A stretch of 64,000 nt of DNA from Dermacentor variabilis (taxonomy: Eukaryota > Arthropoda > Arachnida > Ixodida > Ixodidae). The stretch lies in the NCBI RefSeq assembly GCF_050947875.1, contig NC_134570.1, positions 103,402,122-103,466,121 on the forward strand. The letters run 5' to 3'. Both the position numbers and the translations under genes were made by a program. Below, one piece after another: positions 10,877 to 23,269 of this stretch (position 1 is its first letter; every line of letters starts with the position of its first letter). The notes below the pieces were generated by a model. The model was not told the origin of the DNA. It saw nothing but the letters and a program-made list of their open reading frames with translations, and searched no databases.

Positions 10877-11905
10877 AACAACAAATAGCTGATTTCGGTA
10901 TTCACACTTGCCGAAAACGCTACGAGCGACAAAGAGTGGTAACACGGAAATGTGTTGTTTGCGCCGGCAGAGCGCGCAAAAGATAACGCAGCAGGCTTCT
11001 AAAACCCGAAACATGTAAATCGAGAATTATGTCTCAACGACTCAAAACAGGCTTTGCTCCCTCGCATTGCGTTGAGTGCGAGTAGAAGGCATTCTGCGAG
11101 CATCTGGCATAGTCAGGCGCTGGGAGCCTTGTCTTGCGGCCAGCCCTGTGTACAATGGCGTTCCATCGCATCGGCTGAAGCGAAGTTGTGCAGAAAACAT
11201 GCAGTCGCCCGTGTGTGTTTGCATTCTAAAAGTGCAGGAATTAAGGCCCGGTAACGGGAAATTGCTTCAGAACCGTATGTTTTCGTAAATTTTATCTATG
11301 GCATATTTTGGGGATGGGTCGAATGTCTTCTACGCCATGTCTGTAAAAGCGAGTTGCTCTTACTTGGAATGTCGTCCATTCACCACCTTCCTGCGCTTTA
11401 CCTCTACACGCAGCTTCCCTATAGAGTGTAAATACCGCAATGACACATACTTGTAGTTTACTTTTTTTCAGCTGGTGCCGCCCAGTGGACATTTGTAGAG
11501 GACTTCTGCGGCTTACCTGGTGCCACAACATTGGATGAACGAGCATTTATGTAAAGCAAAATAAACATTTCTTTATTTTACAGGGAGTCCTGCATCTACT
11601 GCATGCGTTTTGCACGTTGAACATAGGAGAGATTTGAGGGAAGCTTGTAAAGGCAGGTCGCAGTCTGCTTTATTTAACTAAATAAAAAGAAAACATTTTG
11701 AGCTGTAGAAGCAACAGTGCCGTGTCGATTGGCGCAGCCGCCCTAGCGAGTACCAGCTAGCGTTCAAAACGCCTGCTCCCGAAACCGAAACAGGAAGTGT
11801 GGTTCAGGTTTTATTGCGAGCTGCTTCGTGCGCTACAGTCAGTTCGGCCGCTCGGCTCTGTGGTAGTGTCCGCTCTTGTTGAATGTACTTACAGTAGCCA
11901 GATTC

Positions 11906-14137
11906 GAAGCTTAATATTGTCGATTTAACGGCCAGGGCTAACAACACACGAGATGACAATCGCAGGCGACAAATCACGTCGTTTTCGGGCTCATTGGTAT
12001 GCGAGAACATGCGCGCTGGCGCGATCGCTGCTGTAGCCGTTCTGAAAATGTCTTCGTTTGATTTGAAGTTCCATTCCCTTCCAGCTATTTCGCTCGTTAA
12101 TTTACTGCCTTTTCGTGGCCATGAAATAAGGATAATTCTCGGGAAAAATATTCTGCTTCTGGTATCAACGCTTTATCAAGCAATACGACATCTTAAATTG
12201 TGATATACTATTGGTTATATATATATATATTATGTTGCAAGAAAGAAATAGTTATTTATATGCACAAAAGTTATTTCGTGCGAAAGAAAAGAACGATGAA
12301 AATAGACGTTTTTTTTTTTAAGTTCTGTAAATGGCCACAATAACTAAACGGTACGTTCAACAAATGCTTTCATTTCTGGCACAGAACTTGTTCCTTGGAT
12401 GAAGGAAAGAATAGTTCATTTTTCAGGTACCCGTTAGATGTAAGTCCTTGACTTCGTGAGGAAAAAATGTTGAAAATACATTACAGACAAAAACTGTTCC
12501 TTTGTTTGTTAGGCTTTGCTCGGCAGATAGCAGAGATTGGCCATTTATTCCCTGCTGCATCTTATTGTATGGGTATCGAAGTTCTGTGACTGCTTCTTGG
12601 AAAATAAATGTCTTCCAGATTTTCGCTTTCAAGCCCTAACAGCTACTGCACAAGCTCAAAACTGAACAACTACCCAAAGTTGGCTCTTCCTTTAAGCTTT
12701 AGCTGACCGTAACCATACCTGTAGGTCTGAATTTTGGACGTTCACAGAAATGTTTGAGTGTGCTTGAGAACAATAGGACCTCGCAGAGCTAAAACCTATC
12801 TATTTAATAGCGGACAGTAGGCGATGTTTTTATGCTATTAATCATCAGCGCTATGTGATTGCAAACCTGACATTGTAATGTCGTTCTCTCATTTCTGCTG
12901 GTGTTTTCTTCACCAGTGTTATGTTATGCGCCATAATCACAAGCCGCACGCTTTTCAAAAGTAGCAAAAAAGGACACTCGAATTTGCATAACAACGACGC
13001 CTGCCTTAGCTTACAAAAAAATCTGCGTCATCAAAACATAATAATCAGAAATTACAGATAGGCCACACAAAAAATGAGCAAGGAACTGATCCTGAAAGTA
13101 ATTTCCCTGAGCTACCCACTCGACAGCGCTATATTTGAGACTCAGGTACCACTGTGATAAATTTAGTCTTTGAAATTATCAGTCACCGATGATCGATGGG
13201 AATAGGCGTCGTAAAGGCTGACGTAATATCGCTTGTAGCTGTCGCACAATGCAACGCACGCTAATTTTAGCAGTGCTATGCATAAGAACCACCTGATAAC
13301 ACTTTGAAAAATAATTTTTACAATCCGCATGTAAACTTATACAGACTCATTTAAACGACCTTCTGGAAAGCTGTTCGAGGAGAGGTGTTCCGAGTGCTTC
13401 GATGAGCACATTCTTCTAATGATTGAATGAGCATCTTTATTTAACCAAACACTGTTGGCAGAGGCGTTTCTCAACTGCCACACGATCCCAGAGAGGAGTA
13501 GCCGCCGAAGGAAACGTGACAATTATGCACCCTAACACATTGTGACCCTTTGACCATGTGACACGGCCACCACTGCAAACATTTATGAATATAAATCTTG
13601 CTGAAGAAACAGAATCCGAAATTTCTTATGTCAAAGTGCTCTGGGCCAGAATACGGCACTCAGATAGCGCAATAACTCAGGAATAAAATCTAGCCACGCG
13701 TACAGTGTCAAGGAGCAGCCGTGGCTGAGGCATTTCTTAGCTCAAAGCAAGTGCATGCGTAAAACAGTTGCTGTTTCTTTTGTTGCCTTACTGCTGGAAG
13801 CTGACAATAAAGGTTCGAAAATTCTACACATTCACATGTAGCTCGCACTCGTGAACGTACCCTCCGATTAGTATCGTTTGTCTAAGAAAAATGTTTCTAG
13901 AAAGACAACACCATTTACCCGCGCCTCCAAAGACAGCAGGCGACTCTATGTTTTATAGGTATATTTCTTAAATCGCTCGTTCAGTTATTATTTAAGCACC
14001 ACAGTAGTTCACCCCTACGCTAACCTACCGATAGAATAATCGATGTGGTGACTAGTCGGCAGGAAATCAAAAATGTTTTCCTGAAATCTAAATCATGTGT
14101 TTCTCCGTGAGGGAAGACTTGTAACAGCGACGTATTT
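11906..14137. other. intergenic of unit 1, paralogous to 30097-32180
   Basis: This stretch aligns in order with 30097-32180 of unit 2, including GCGAGAACATGCGCGCTG, the TTTTGAAGTTCC segment and the block around 13460-13620. It holds no intact frame conserved in both copies. A short TA microsatellite lies at about 12217-12231, where the unit 2 copy has a longer TA tract. I see no function. Confidence 0.6.
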
Positions 14138-14149
14138 TCATTCATTTTT

Positions 14150-14364
14150 TTTCCCTATGTAGTTGTTTAGTGACTATGGTGTTGGGCTGCTAAGCACGAA
14201 TCCCGGCCCCGGCGGCCGTATTTCGATGGGGGCGAAAATACCCGTGTACTTAGATTTCGGCGCACGTTAAATAACCATCAGGTGGTCCAAATTTCCGGAG
14301 TCCCCCACTACGGCGTGCCTCTTAATCAGCACGTGGTTCTGGCCCGTAAAACCCCATAATCTAC
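14150..14364 (+). mobile_element. tRNA-derived SINE (tick type), 5' part partly degraded
   Basis: The body contains GTGTTGGGCTGCTAAGCACG, which resembles a tRNA A-box region, then ATCCCGGCC as a B-box remnant. A long conserved core follows (GGGGGCGAAAA, CCCGTGTACTTAGATTT, GTGGTCCAAATTTCCGGAGT, CGTAAAACCCCATAAT). Perfect 12-bp direct repeats TCATTCATTTTT flank it at 14138-14149 and 14365-14376, the mark of LINE-mediated insertion. The paralogous sites near 32180 and 4190 lack the element. From memory the core matches a very abundant SINE class of hard ticks (Ruka-like); the family name is not certain. Confidence 0.85.
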
Positions 14365-15289
14365 TCATTCATTTTTGTCGCAATTTCTGCATCTGTTATT
14401 ATCGATGGCTTTCACAAACTATGATTATTCACAGATCAGCGCTTGTCCCTAGTTTTTATCAGCTGCCAAGCGCCTACAACATCTTGCTTTTTGAGACAGT
14501 TCATTGTTACAAATGCCACATCGTGCTCGTTGTAATAGACTTTGCAATCTAGGATGTGCCAGCAAATAAGGTATTATATCCGCACGCGAAGTATCGGGAT
14601 ACACACAGCCATGCGTTCAAACATACAGATCGTAAAATGTTGTCGATAACGCAAAACTTCCAGTGCAATGAGAATTTCAGCGCTCTATAAAAGGTCAAGG
14701 GAGCAAAAAGATCAACGACGGAACTGCAGTGCAGCCTAAATTTCTCAAACATTAAAAACACTGCTCGTTTAACTACTTCGAGATGGCTTCTGTCACATTT
14801 TCATGGTAATTTGTGAAGGAATGAGCATAAGATTCGGCGTTGAACTATGCCTATGATTTTCAAAATGTATGTCTCAATCAAAATTCAAATGCAGGAGGAC
14901 TGCGATCAAGTTCTAAGCTCCTGCGACCGCATATCTTTACCAAGACCTTCCACTGCGGGCATGTCACCATCGAAAATGCTTGAACGCTGCTTTTTTTTCG
15001 TCGCCTTATTTGTCGGTGATGGGTTTTCTGAGGTGAAAGCACTTTAAACCAGCGTAAACATAACGACAAAATACGCGACTCTTCACGCTACCAGCTCCGA
15101 AACAATTATAATGCCGGAGTCACTTTGAGTTGATGCTCTCCGTTGGTACTGACAATGCATGCGGATTCTGTGACGTATAAAGGCGATCCTACGAACCCTA
15201 ATGTGTGGAGTGAGTCAGACTCTTTACGAAACACGCAAGGACGTGTACATATTTGTTTATTGGAACACGGTATTATACAGTGTTGAGCA

Positions 15290-15475
15290 AAATGTGAGTG
15301 GTAATGAAAGGTCTTGCCCTTTCATTAGACGACGTCGATGGACGTTGTAAATATTTCCCAATCAGTAAAATGTATTTATCAAAGGGACTTACCTACGGTA
15401 CACTGTCTCATCTCGTCCACAAACCAGGCATTCTGTCCCTTCAGCGCATTGAAGCCTTCCGCAAGCTTCAGCATT
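15290..15475 (-). pseudogene. non-LTR retrotransposon C-terminal remnant, unit 1
   Basis: On the minus strand a short broken frame encodes a Cys-rich segment ending CGRDETV, the counterpart of the better preserved copy at 33105-33340. Several stops interrupt it. The pattern resembles the zinc-knuckle-like tail of LINE reverse transcriptases. It is non-functional and, being in both units, predates the duplication. Confidence 0.45.
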
Positions 15476-17104
15476 AGTTGAATTTAGCCGAGAAAAAAAA
15501 TTCCAAGTTCTTTCCTGATTCGAAACAGTAACGTGATGGCTGGCGTAATATAATAGCTAGTGCGTTTTGCTCTATTCCCTGCGATATCGCATACTGTAGA
15601 TATTGGCAGAAGCGGGAGAAACGTTTCGGGAAAAAGAAAATTACCTTTACTGTGTGCCGGTTCTCCTCGCTCTGTAGAATGTTCATGGTGCTTCCATCTG
15701 TCAAGTAAGCCTTAAGGTAACCGACATCAAGCCTACTGTTCTTTGGTCCGCGTCAATTGCGGGCCAGCCAGAGGTCGAATATGCATTCGCGAGCATTTTT
15801 AGGTGGCAACGAAGAGAAAGCTGCCGGGGCAAATTTGGGCCGTGGTAATTTGTGTGCAAAACCTTAAGATTCTGCGCATATGTTACTGCGCCAGGAAGTC
15901 TGGCACATTTTGAAAACGCTGTGGTGCACTGCACCCATGGTGGAAGGAAAGCGTAGGACAATCCTCTGCCAGCCCGGACAGCGACGGAGAAAGTGTGGCG
16001 GAAGTCATGTGCTGTATTTCGCTAAGGAGCACGAAGACTGGTACCCCAAATGTCAGCATTACAATAGCTACCGCGCTTCTGAAGCTCTCGCTGCAGCTCT
16101 CTGCCCCAGCAAAATGAAATAACATTTTTCGGCCCGTGTCTTTCTCGGAGTAGTCTGTTCGCGAGACAAGCCGACTTTGGAGCGTAGTGTGTCAGCTTGG
16201 AAGTTGTTTTTATGGTCTATGAGTGTGAGAGCCAGCCAGCAACAGCGACACACAAGTAATCATGACACGGTTCTTCGTCGTCTTCTTCAAAGTGCCACGG
16301 AAAAGCACAGGAGCGCGTCAGCTTCACTAAAACTGTTGCAGGAGTTTCGGAGGCTTTGTTCTCACGCGCGTTGGCAGCACAGACAACCGGCAGGTCACAG
16401 AAATGCAAGTTCAATGTTCTAGCCTATTTGCTCCGGCGAGTTCATTGGAGGCGCAAAGGGAGATAGCACACCAACATGACTGCATTTCCGGCTTCAAAAA
16501 CCTCACGTCAGGAATCTTCAGATTTGTATGTTTCCTGCATGAATGTGCCAGTACTTTCAATTTCATAAAAGAGATGCTGAGTAAGCACACTTACCACATT
16601 GCGACGGATTCGTATTTGCCGAAAATTGCAATAAAATTTAAAGAACAGTGAGCGTATTTTATCGTAATTTGGTGCTGTAAATGAAATGTTTCCTGTTCTC
16701 TAGATTAAACGAACGCTAATGAGAACGTCCGAATTTTCTATGGGCGCAGTTCTTCCTCCACGATTAACTTCTTAGCTTTCACTTCATTGGCACAGAAATT
16801 TGTCCTCGAATATAGCAGCTATGCGTAACTTCATGGAAGCGACCATTAGGTTACGCTGCTAGGGGCGCCTATTGTGGTAGATTAAACTTTTCTAACCAAC
16901 ATTTTGTTTTGTTGAACGTGTGCTTCATTACGTCCAGCGTGGCCAGTCCCGTTAGTGCGCACGAACCATAATTTGAGGCCACAACAAGAACGCATCTAAA
17001 CCTAGTCACCTATATTCCGGTAAGTGGCGTCGTTGCCTAGGGTAAGGTATACAGAGAAAACACGCAGGTCCTTCCAGTCCGTTTTATCCCCTTTCTTCCC
17101 ACAA

Positions 17105-17320
17105 ACTTTATTTCTAATAGAAGGAGTCAGTTATCATCAGCAGCAGCCTATATTTATGTGCACTGCAGGACAAAGGCCTCTCCGTGCCACCAACAATTAC
17201 CCCTGTCGTACGCTAGCTCATTCCAACTTGCGCCTGAAAGTTTCCTAATTTCATCACCCAACTTCGTTTTCTGCCGTCGTCTACGGCGCTTCCGGCCTCT
17301 TAACGTTACGCCTTACACCT
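17105..17320 (-). mobile_element. LINE 3'-end remnant (antisense), unit 1
   Basis: The plus strand reads ATCAGCAGCAGCCTATATTT, then CACTGCAGGACAAAGGCCTC, ATTACCCCTGTCG and TTCCAACTTGCGCCTG. This is the antisense of the C-terminal part of a LINE reverse transcriptase and is widespread in arthropods. The unit 2 copy (34640-34962) extends further and contains, on the minus strand, the RAGHVMRR motif typical of that tail. The unit 1 copy is shortened by a deletion after about 17290. It is a decayed fragment with no coding capacity. Confidence 0.65.
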
Positions 17321-19275
17321 AAAATTAAGAGAGAGGAAAAGAGCGGCGTTGGCCACAGAGCAAATGGAGGTTACAGCATTCAGCAGTCACGTCTATTTCA
17401 AAATACCGGAAACCTTTAGGCCGCTTCGGAAATACGCGCAAAATTTTGCTTACATTAACCATGTCCAAACTGGGAGAAGGATCGCTCCTCGCACGTATTT
17501 CATTCATTCTCGAATCGCGAAATTTCTTTTCCCCGTGCAAGCTGAATTCCGCGCGCGCTTGCATACGCCCGAGTGCCTCGCCATGCCGAAGCGGACGTTA
17601 CTCCGTGTTTGGGGCCGTTCACGTGAAGAAAGTTTTCGACAGACGTCCGATGACGCAGACATCAAAGCCGCACAAGAAGCGATGATAGGCAGGTGTCAAT
17701 GCAGTGAAACTCTTTCGGACTTCTTTAGGTATCGCACTTTCACAGTTCGGGCGGCAGACCAAAATCTCAAAAGAAGGCAGGCCCACAACATACGTGTGCC
17801 AAGGGCGTCGATATTGTCGCTGATGTTGATCAATCCAGTGTTAGCTGGTTTCGCCTATTAATTAAACAAAAATAGTACCTTCATTTAACAATATGCACGA
17901 ACGGTATTACCCACTTGACGAGGAAAGACGATTTACAAACCAAGAAAATAAATTTCAGGTACCATCAATATCATCGACGGTTTCCTAACAAAAATGTTAT
18001 GCCGTCATGACGGAAGAAAACACAATACATTACTTATTACAGTCACGTTCGTACAAAACAACGCTTCAGGTATTAATATGGCCGGCAAGTTCTTAAGGAT
18101 AGCAATGACAACCCTGAGAATCTCCACAGGCGCAAAAGAATTGGGGAACTCCCAAGCAAGACAAGGCACCGCGTTGTACACCTTATCAAGCAGCTATCAT
18201 TCCGCTCCGGCTGGTCTCATGTACACCTGGCCAAGTACCTGATCTAGGTACTGCTCCACTCTAGGGTTCTCACTGCAGCGTTCCCGAAAACGAGCTGTGC
18301 GACAAGCTCAACAATGGACAATGGAACTGGCTGGAGACACCACAACGAGCCGTATCCAAGAGAATGGAAGTAAACGAAGCTTACATAATACGGCCTGCCA
18401 AGAACTACTACTCGATATTTTAATCCAGCCTCTTATTAGACCGAAATAAGGCCTTCTTTACGTGGGGTAAACTCACGGCCAAAAGCAATAAAGAAGGAAG
18501 GGAGGCATTAAAGCGTGAATAACTCATGTAGTGCAAAGTTAAGTCAGGTATCAATGCAGTGCTGAAAGAAGCTAAAAATCAAAAGACGAGCGAACCCAAA
18601 ACACGGTTATCAGAAATGCGTCGGTAAAACTACGTCAACAAATCACGAGTACATCCTGAAGTGACAGGACGATACGGGTGACATGCTTGTTCAAAACAAA
18701 ACCACCGTCTATTTCCAGACGATGAAGAGATAGTGTCACAGTGGAAAGTTCAAGGCAGCGTGAAGTCCTCGCCTGGCCCGATTCTTCAATGAGTAAAGCA
18801 TATGCAAGCCGAACGCACTGTGCAGTTGGCCTTCAGAAAGATTTCAACTTTATTTGTTGGTACAGCTCATTCCCTTGCCCTCAGCGCTTAGAAGCTCATT
18901 ATAGATAAATACACGTGGTATGACTTAGCTAAGCTTTTAATCCATAAACCTTCCCTTTTTTTCGGCCATAAATTTCGTTTCACTTCGATACCTAAAAACA
19001 CAAAACACTCATAACGACCAAGCGTGCATGCCCGGAGCGCACCGTAAAAGCTTACTGCAACATTTTCTAAATTGTTTATCACGAAATGTAGCTTTACCCA
19101 CTCTCCTCCTACCATCTAACTGCGAAAGGTAAATTGATATGCAGCCTAATTAATTCTCTTTTTTAAGACGCAGGTAAACTTTCATTTTTGTTTTGCATAC
19201 CTGTCAACTGATAAAATCGCAAAAAGAAACACAAAAAAAACAACAAAATGAGACGCATGTTCTTTCGTCAGTAAG
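17321..19275. other. promoter-distal flank of gene 2, duplicated sequence
   Basis: This stretch aligns with 43920-45971 (upstream of gene 3) and in its second half with 4410-5715 (upstream of gene 1). Parts also match 56780-57367 (upstream of gene 4; GATGAAGAGATAG and AAAGTTCAAGGCAGCG-like blocks). A 170-aa open frame at 17349-17861 is not maintained in the unit 2 copy and is not called as a gene. The repeated conservation upstream of each gene makes it a candidate regulatory region, but that is inference. Confidence 0.55.
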
Positions 19276-19282
19276 TATAAAA
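19276..19282 (+). promoter_or_regulatory. TATA box of gene 2
   Basis: TATAAAA lies within GTATAAAAGCAGGTAGAGGA, 73 bp before the ATG. The block from TTCTTTCG to AGGTAG is nearly identical to that of gene 3. Confidence 0.85.
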
Positions 19283-19354
19283 GCAGGTAGAGGATCTCTG
19301 GCAGTGGTATCGTTTCTTCCAAGCAACTGCCAGCTCCCTGAAATCCGCTCAACC

Positions 19355-20198
19355 ATGATCGCCGTACGTAGTCACAACTGGATATGTTTTCAGTATAGCA
19401 TGTTAAAATTGTTGCCTCAATGTAACAAGATGTAACTTAGCGTCCCTTGATGACTTTTAGTGGTTAAGTAGTTGCCTTTGTTCTTTAGTGGATCATTCCG
19501 TTCGACAATCATGCCATCCCTCCCGAATATTATTCATAACAATCAAAGGCTACATGGAAAACAACCATCCCTTGTCAAGCTTGTCCTACCCATGTATTCT
19601 CATAAATCACTACCAAGTGCAGCGCTCTTTAGCAGTGTACAATGTTAAGCTATGGTTTGCTTCTCATGTCTACAGCAACGATAGATACCGAAGACGGACA
19701 CAAACAAACAGATGGCGGACATGAAGCATTTCTCCTCCTCGTTGCACTGCCTAACTCTTCAATCCTTAATTCTTCCTGGTTTTTGCCTCCTGGCACCTCG
19801 GTTGTGTGTATTTAACTATAATTTCTGCCGCTTCAGGTCCTGTGCCTCCTAGCCGCTCTCCTTGGCAACGCCATGGCCGGGTACGTCCCGTCGTACGGCG
19901 TGCCGGTGGCTGGCTACCCCGGGCTACCTCTGGCCGGCTACCCCGGCGTGCCAGCTGTCACGAGTGTGCATGCCGCCCCCGTTGCTGCCCTGCAGACCGT
20001 TCACCAGGGTGTGCCAGGGGCTCCCACTGTCCATAACGTGGCTACCCCGTACGGCTACCGCACAACCGGTGTAAGCTACAGCCACAGAGTCGACGCCCGG
20101 CCAGTGCGCGCAGGCTACGCGTACGGCCTCACGCCATATGGCCTCGACTACGGATACGGACTTGGCGCCTATGGATACCCCACCGTGCTCAAGAAATG
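19355..20198 (+). CDS. secreted cuticle-like Tyr/Gly/Val/Pro-rich protein, gene 2 (spliced, split stop codon)
   Basis: Coding exons are 19355-19363 (ATG ATC GCC, donor GTACGT) and 19837-20198 (acceptor CTTCAG). The stop TGA is assembled from TG at 20197-20198 and the first A of exon 3 at 21275. The product is 123 aa. The signal peptide is MIAVLCLLAALLGNAMA. The mature protein starts GYVPSYG and has two VAGYPG/LAGYPG repeats, then an A/V-rich stretch with QTVHQGVP, the core VATPYGYRTTGVSY and a tail ending GYPTVLKK. If intron 2 were retained the frame would read KKW and stop at TGA (20200-20202). The likely role is a secreted structural protein of cuticle or a similar matrix; there is no RR chitin-binding motif. 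It is closest to gene 3. Confidence 0.88.
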
Positions 20199-21274
20199 GT
20201 GAGTTAAGTCAATGATCGTCTTCATGACTGCGCTCTATGTTTTCTGCTAGAAGGTTCGCAATGGTTCAGTTAAAGACAACGACGTTAATGTTACTCACAG
20301 ATCAGTTTGTTGAGAAGATATTTGCGAATTAGCCTACGTTAGAGGTACTCATAAAGAAAGCTAATACATAATATTGTTGCCCCTTATAAGGCCCAAAATC
20401 TGCAAGAGCTTGAAAACTGTACATGACAACCTAAAGGAATTCTTTTTAAAACCATATCGCACTATATGCTCACTAATAATTCTGCGGTGTATTCGTTTGC
20501 CATCGAATGTCGTTTTCAAAAAATTACGCTGAACAATAACTTGTATATCGGCTGTAGAGTACATTGTGACTTCCCCTAGGAGTGAAATTTTCATTTCTTT
20601 GCGATAAAATTAGCCTATCTGAATACATAAATTGAACGTTTGGCGGCAAGAGTTTATATATGAGTACTCATCTAGTTTTATCACATTAACATGGAGGATT
20701 CAAAATATTAGAATGTGTTAGCAGTTCAGAAGTATATATAACCTTCTGTGATGGCCTACACGATAGGCTCTGCCGCCTTCAGTCAAGCCAATTATGTTCA
20801 CGACGCGAGAAGACTCATGTAACTACTTCCTTAGGTATGGGGGGAAAATTCGGCTCCACCTAACATATACGATCTACAATGTGACAAAACAAAAGCAGTT
20901 CTATATGTCATTTCTGTCCACAAGAAGCAATTTTCGTTTGATATTTTTATCAGCAGAACACATTCTGATACACAGGCATTGTAACATGCACCAAGAGGCC
21001 CCATAATCAAACTGCAAGTGGGAACACCGACATATACATGTCAATATTTTTCACCACACACTTATTCTACACTTATATTCATGGAGCTTGTTTTGGGCGA
21101 TGGTCATTTCAATCTTTTTGGTCTGTTTTTATGTGGGAGGTGGTGCGCCCGGCTCTTTTGCGTGAAAAATGGTTAAACATTGTATTGAATTCAAACTCTT
21201 CGCACTCTTCTTGAAGCTACACAAAACCTTACTTCCCTTCATTCTCTTATATGATACTTTTTTTTATCTTCCAG

Positions 21275-21430
21275 AGACAAGATAAAGCCTTGAACTGCGT
21301 CTCTTCTTCAAAGTGATCCGAAAAACGGCTGCAGCGAGACACCACGAGGAGTACATTGCCTTGAGAAATATGTCGCGTGACACTTTTCCATCCTGAAAAG
21401 AAATAAACACATGCAACCAATCTGGTGTTT
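21275..21430 (+). other. third exon of gene 2: last stop base plus 3' UTR
   Basis: The acceptor at 21273-21274 (ATCTTCCAG) follows a T-rich tract. The exon begins AGACAAGATAAAGCC; its first A completes the stop codon. AATAAA at 21402-21407 gives the 3' end; the cleavage site is estimated. Confidence 0.78.
21402..21407 (+). terminator. polyadenylation signal of gene 2
   Basis: AATAAACACATGCAACCAA matches the context of the signals of the other three genes. Confidence 0.8.
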
Positions 21431-21584
21431 TTCTTGTGCTCTAACTTCCACTTTATTCAATTCATACGTTATCATAGCAATGCTTTTCTGCCTGGGTAAA
21501 TGACATTGGTGCCACTTAATGAAAAGCAGGTGATGCTATAAAAAACCCTAGGTCCAGTGGTTAGCCAGGTAGCATTTAAATATT

Positions 21585-21960
21585 TTTAGAGCGCAGCTCT
21601 TACTCGCTCGCTCCTTCGTTGAGCGTCGGCGTGCTTCAGCGTCGTTCCTCGGTGTAACCGATCCATCGAGCACAGCGAATGATGAGAGCGAATGTGGCGC
21701 GCAGCGAGGGATGAAAAAATTCCCGCAGAAGCTACTCCGTGAGTTCTCTAAATACGCACAAGCATTGTGCCACTTGTTCATCTCCACACAGGCCAGTGCC
21801 AGTATCAACGTTAGGAAGCTTGATCCGGCTAGTACAAAAGACAGCGCTGAGGCCACAAGAATTAGTGCGGACCGCGCCACAAGGAACGTTGATGACGCGA
21901 GCAAAGTACTGCAGGTGGCGGCGCCAGGAACGCTGATGACGTTCCGATCATCATAAGCCG
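21585..21960 (+). repeat. ~380-bp dispersed repeat, copy downstream of gene 2
   Basis: The block starts TTTTTAGAGCGCAGCTCTTA and contains GTTGAGCGTCGGCGTGC, then CTTGATCCGGC and GACAGCGCTG. It aligns with 48500-48895 downstream of gene 3 but has no counterpart downstream of gene 1. The copies are at equivalent places in units 2 and 3. The open frames in it are incidental. Confidence 0.65.
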
Positions 21961-23269
21961 TTATCGTTCTTCAGCGCCTTATCCTTATGATAAACATGCA
22001 ACCATTCATGCGAGGGATGGAAAGAAAATGGCAGGAATGGCGACTGCCGCAACAACCCCCCGAATATAAGTTTCAATGGAAGGCGAGTTTCCTTCCAACT
22101 TTCAGCAAGAATCCTGTTGAGCGATGGCATCGGCAGTTCAACAGGTTCGGACATTTTAACATTCACCACCTTAGATGCTCACGATTGCGCAGCACGGGGT
22201 CACTCATAAAGCAGAAGTCGTGTTTCTCTCGCTAACGACCTCATCCATTACCTACGTGGAACAAAACAATCGGCGTGTAGTAGATTTTCGTCAAACGGCA
22301 GGAGTAGGAAGCACACCTTCACCGTCATACAAATGCAGGCATCGTCTTCCTGCCATCATTCCAAACATGCTCGCGTAACACGCAAAACCGGTCGCCTTAC
22401 AGATACTACCGGCAAAATGCTTGGCACGACATTGATTCTCTCAATTGATGCGATATGATTATATATATATTTGCTATTGAAGAAGTTCGAGGCAAGGCGA
22501 TAGAGTAACGTACTGTATCAACATACCGCAAATTACTTGGAACGAGGCAAAGGATTCTGGGCAGTAAAATATTCCCTGCTTTTGCTCAAGGCGCCTTAGC
22601 CCTTTTTCTGGCTGCTCAAGGATATGGTTGGAGGATAAAGCATGGCGTCCGCGATATTTTTCAGTTCCACAATCACTTCCGGCGCATGCAGTTATCAAAA
22701 GCGTAGGCTTTGACATCTACTTCTCATAGACAACTCCGCTGGGGAGTGGATTTTGACGCCACCAATGGTTAAGCTAACAAACCATAATTTATATTGAAAT
22801 AAGAGCGCAAATTACGGCAACAATTTTACGTGGCAAAAAGTGTACCTTATTTCATAGAAATTACAAACATATTTTCATAAATAGCTGTCGAGCATTCATC
22901 AGGAGCCAGGGCTGGTATATTATATTGATTAAATGTCGCTTAATTCTTCCCTTACGAACCACTCTTACCAAACCGTAAAACCTGGCGTTATTGTATAGAC
23001 TAAGTGCCTATACATAGCACGAAATGGAAAATAATTAAGATCATCTGAAAGGTACTAGACAGCGAAAGAAATTCAACAGGAGCGTAAACTCGGCGAAAAC
23101 TGGCTACAGAAAATATGTCACGCTAGTGCTGATGCCAGCCCTCATATGAAGCGACGATCGTGATAAAAAGAATGTGAAATGAACTTAACAGCCATATTAT
23201 TTTCTTTCTAGTCCTTCCGGCTAAACTTTAAACGAAAAGTTTTGTCTATAAATAAAGTTTCCGTCTGAT
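21961..23269. other. intergenic of unit 2, paralogous to about 8870-10195
   Basis: This stretch aligns with the unit 1 sequence downstream of gene 1, including GAGTTTCCTTCCAACTTTCAGC and GCTTTTGCTCAAGGCGCCTTAGCC. A short TA tract lies at about 22458-22469. There is no conserved open frame. Confidence 0.6.

Larger units (their letters stand above)
10195..11905 (+). repeat. ~1.7-kb dispersed repeat, copy A
   Basis: The block from CTTGCGTTACCTAGCG to GTGTCCGCTCTT occurs three times: here, at 23270-24700 on the same strand, and at 39055-40925 on the opposite strand inside the large insertion. Shared landmarks, in order, are GGGCAAGGTGA, a short tandem array, GAGTGCGAGTAGAAGG, CTTACCTGGTGCCACAACATTGG and CGGAAGTGTGGTTCAGG. 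No frame stays open in all three copies, so I treat it as a mobile or dispersed repeat of unknown class rather than a gene. Confidence 0.7.
5716..19275 (+). repeat. tandem duplication unit 1 (about 13.6 kb), TATA box to TATA box
   Basis: From the gene 1 promoter to the gene 2 promoter this block aligns in order with unit 2 (19276-45971). Anchors include 8870-9200 with 22010-22330, 10200-11880 with 23270-24690, 11950-12120 with 30130-30270, 13460-13620 with 31495-31660, 14560-14760 with 32370-32570, 17024-17260 with 34540-34770, and 17310-18780 with 43920-45430. Matching blocks look about 80-85% identical by eye. The order and orientation identify one ancestral tandem duplication, later altered by insertions and deletions. 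Confidence 0.85.

Noticed and set aside
17349..17861. 170-aa open frame on the plus strand upstream of gene 2
   Set aside because: The paralogous sequence in unit 2 (about 43960-44500) has frame-shifts and stops, so the frame is not maintained. There is no recognisable domain.
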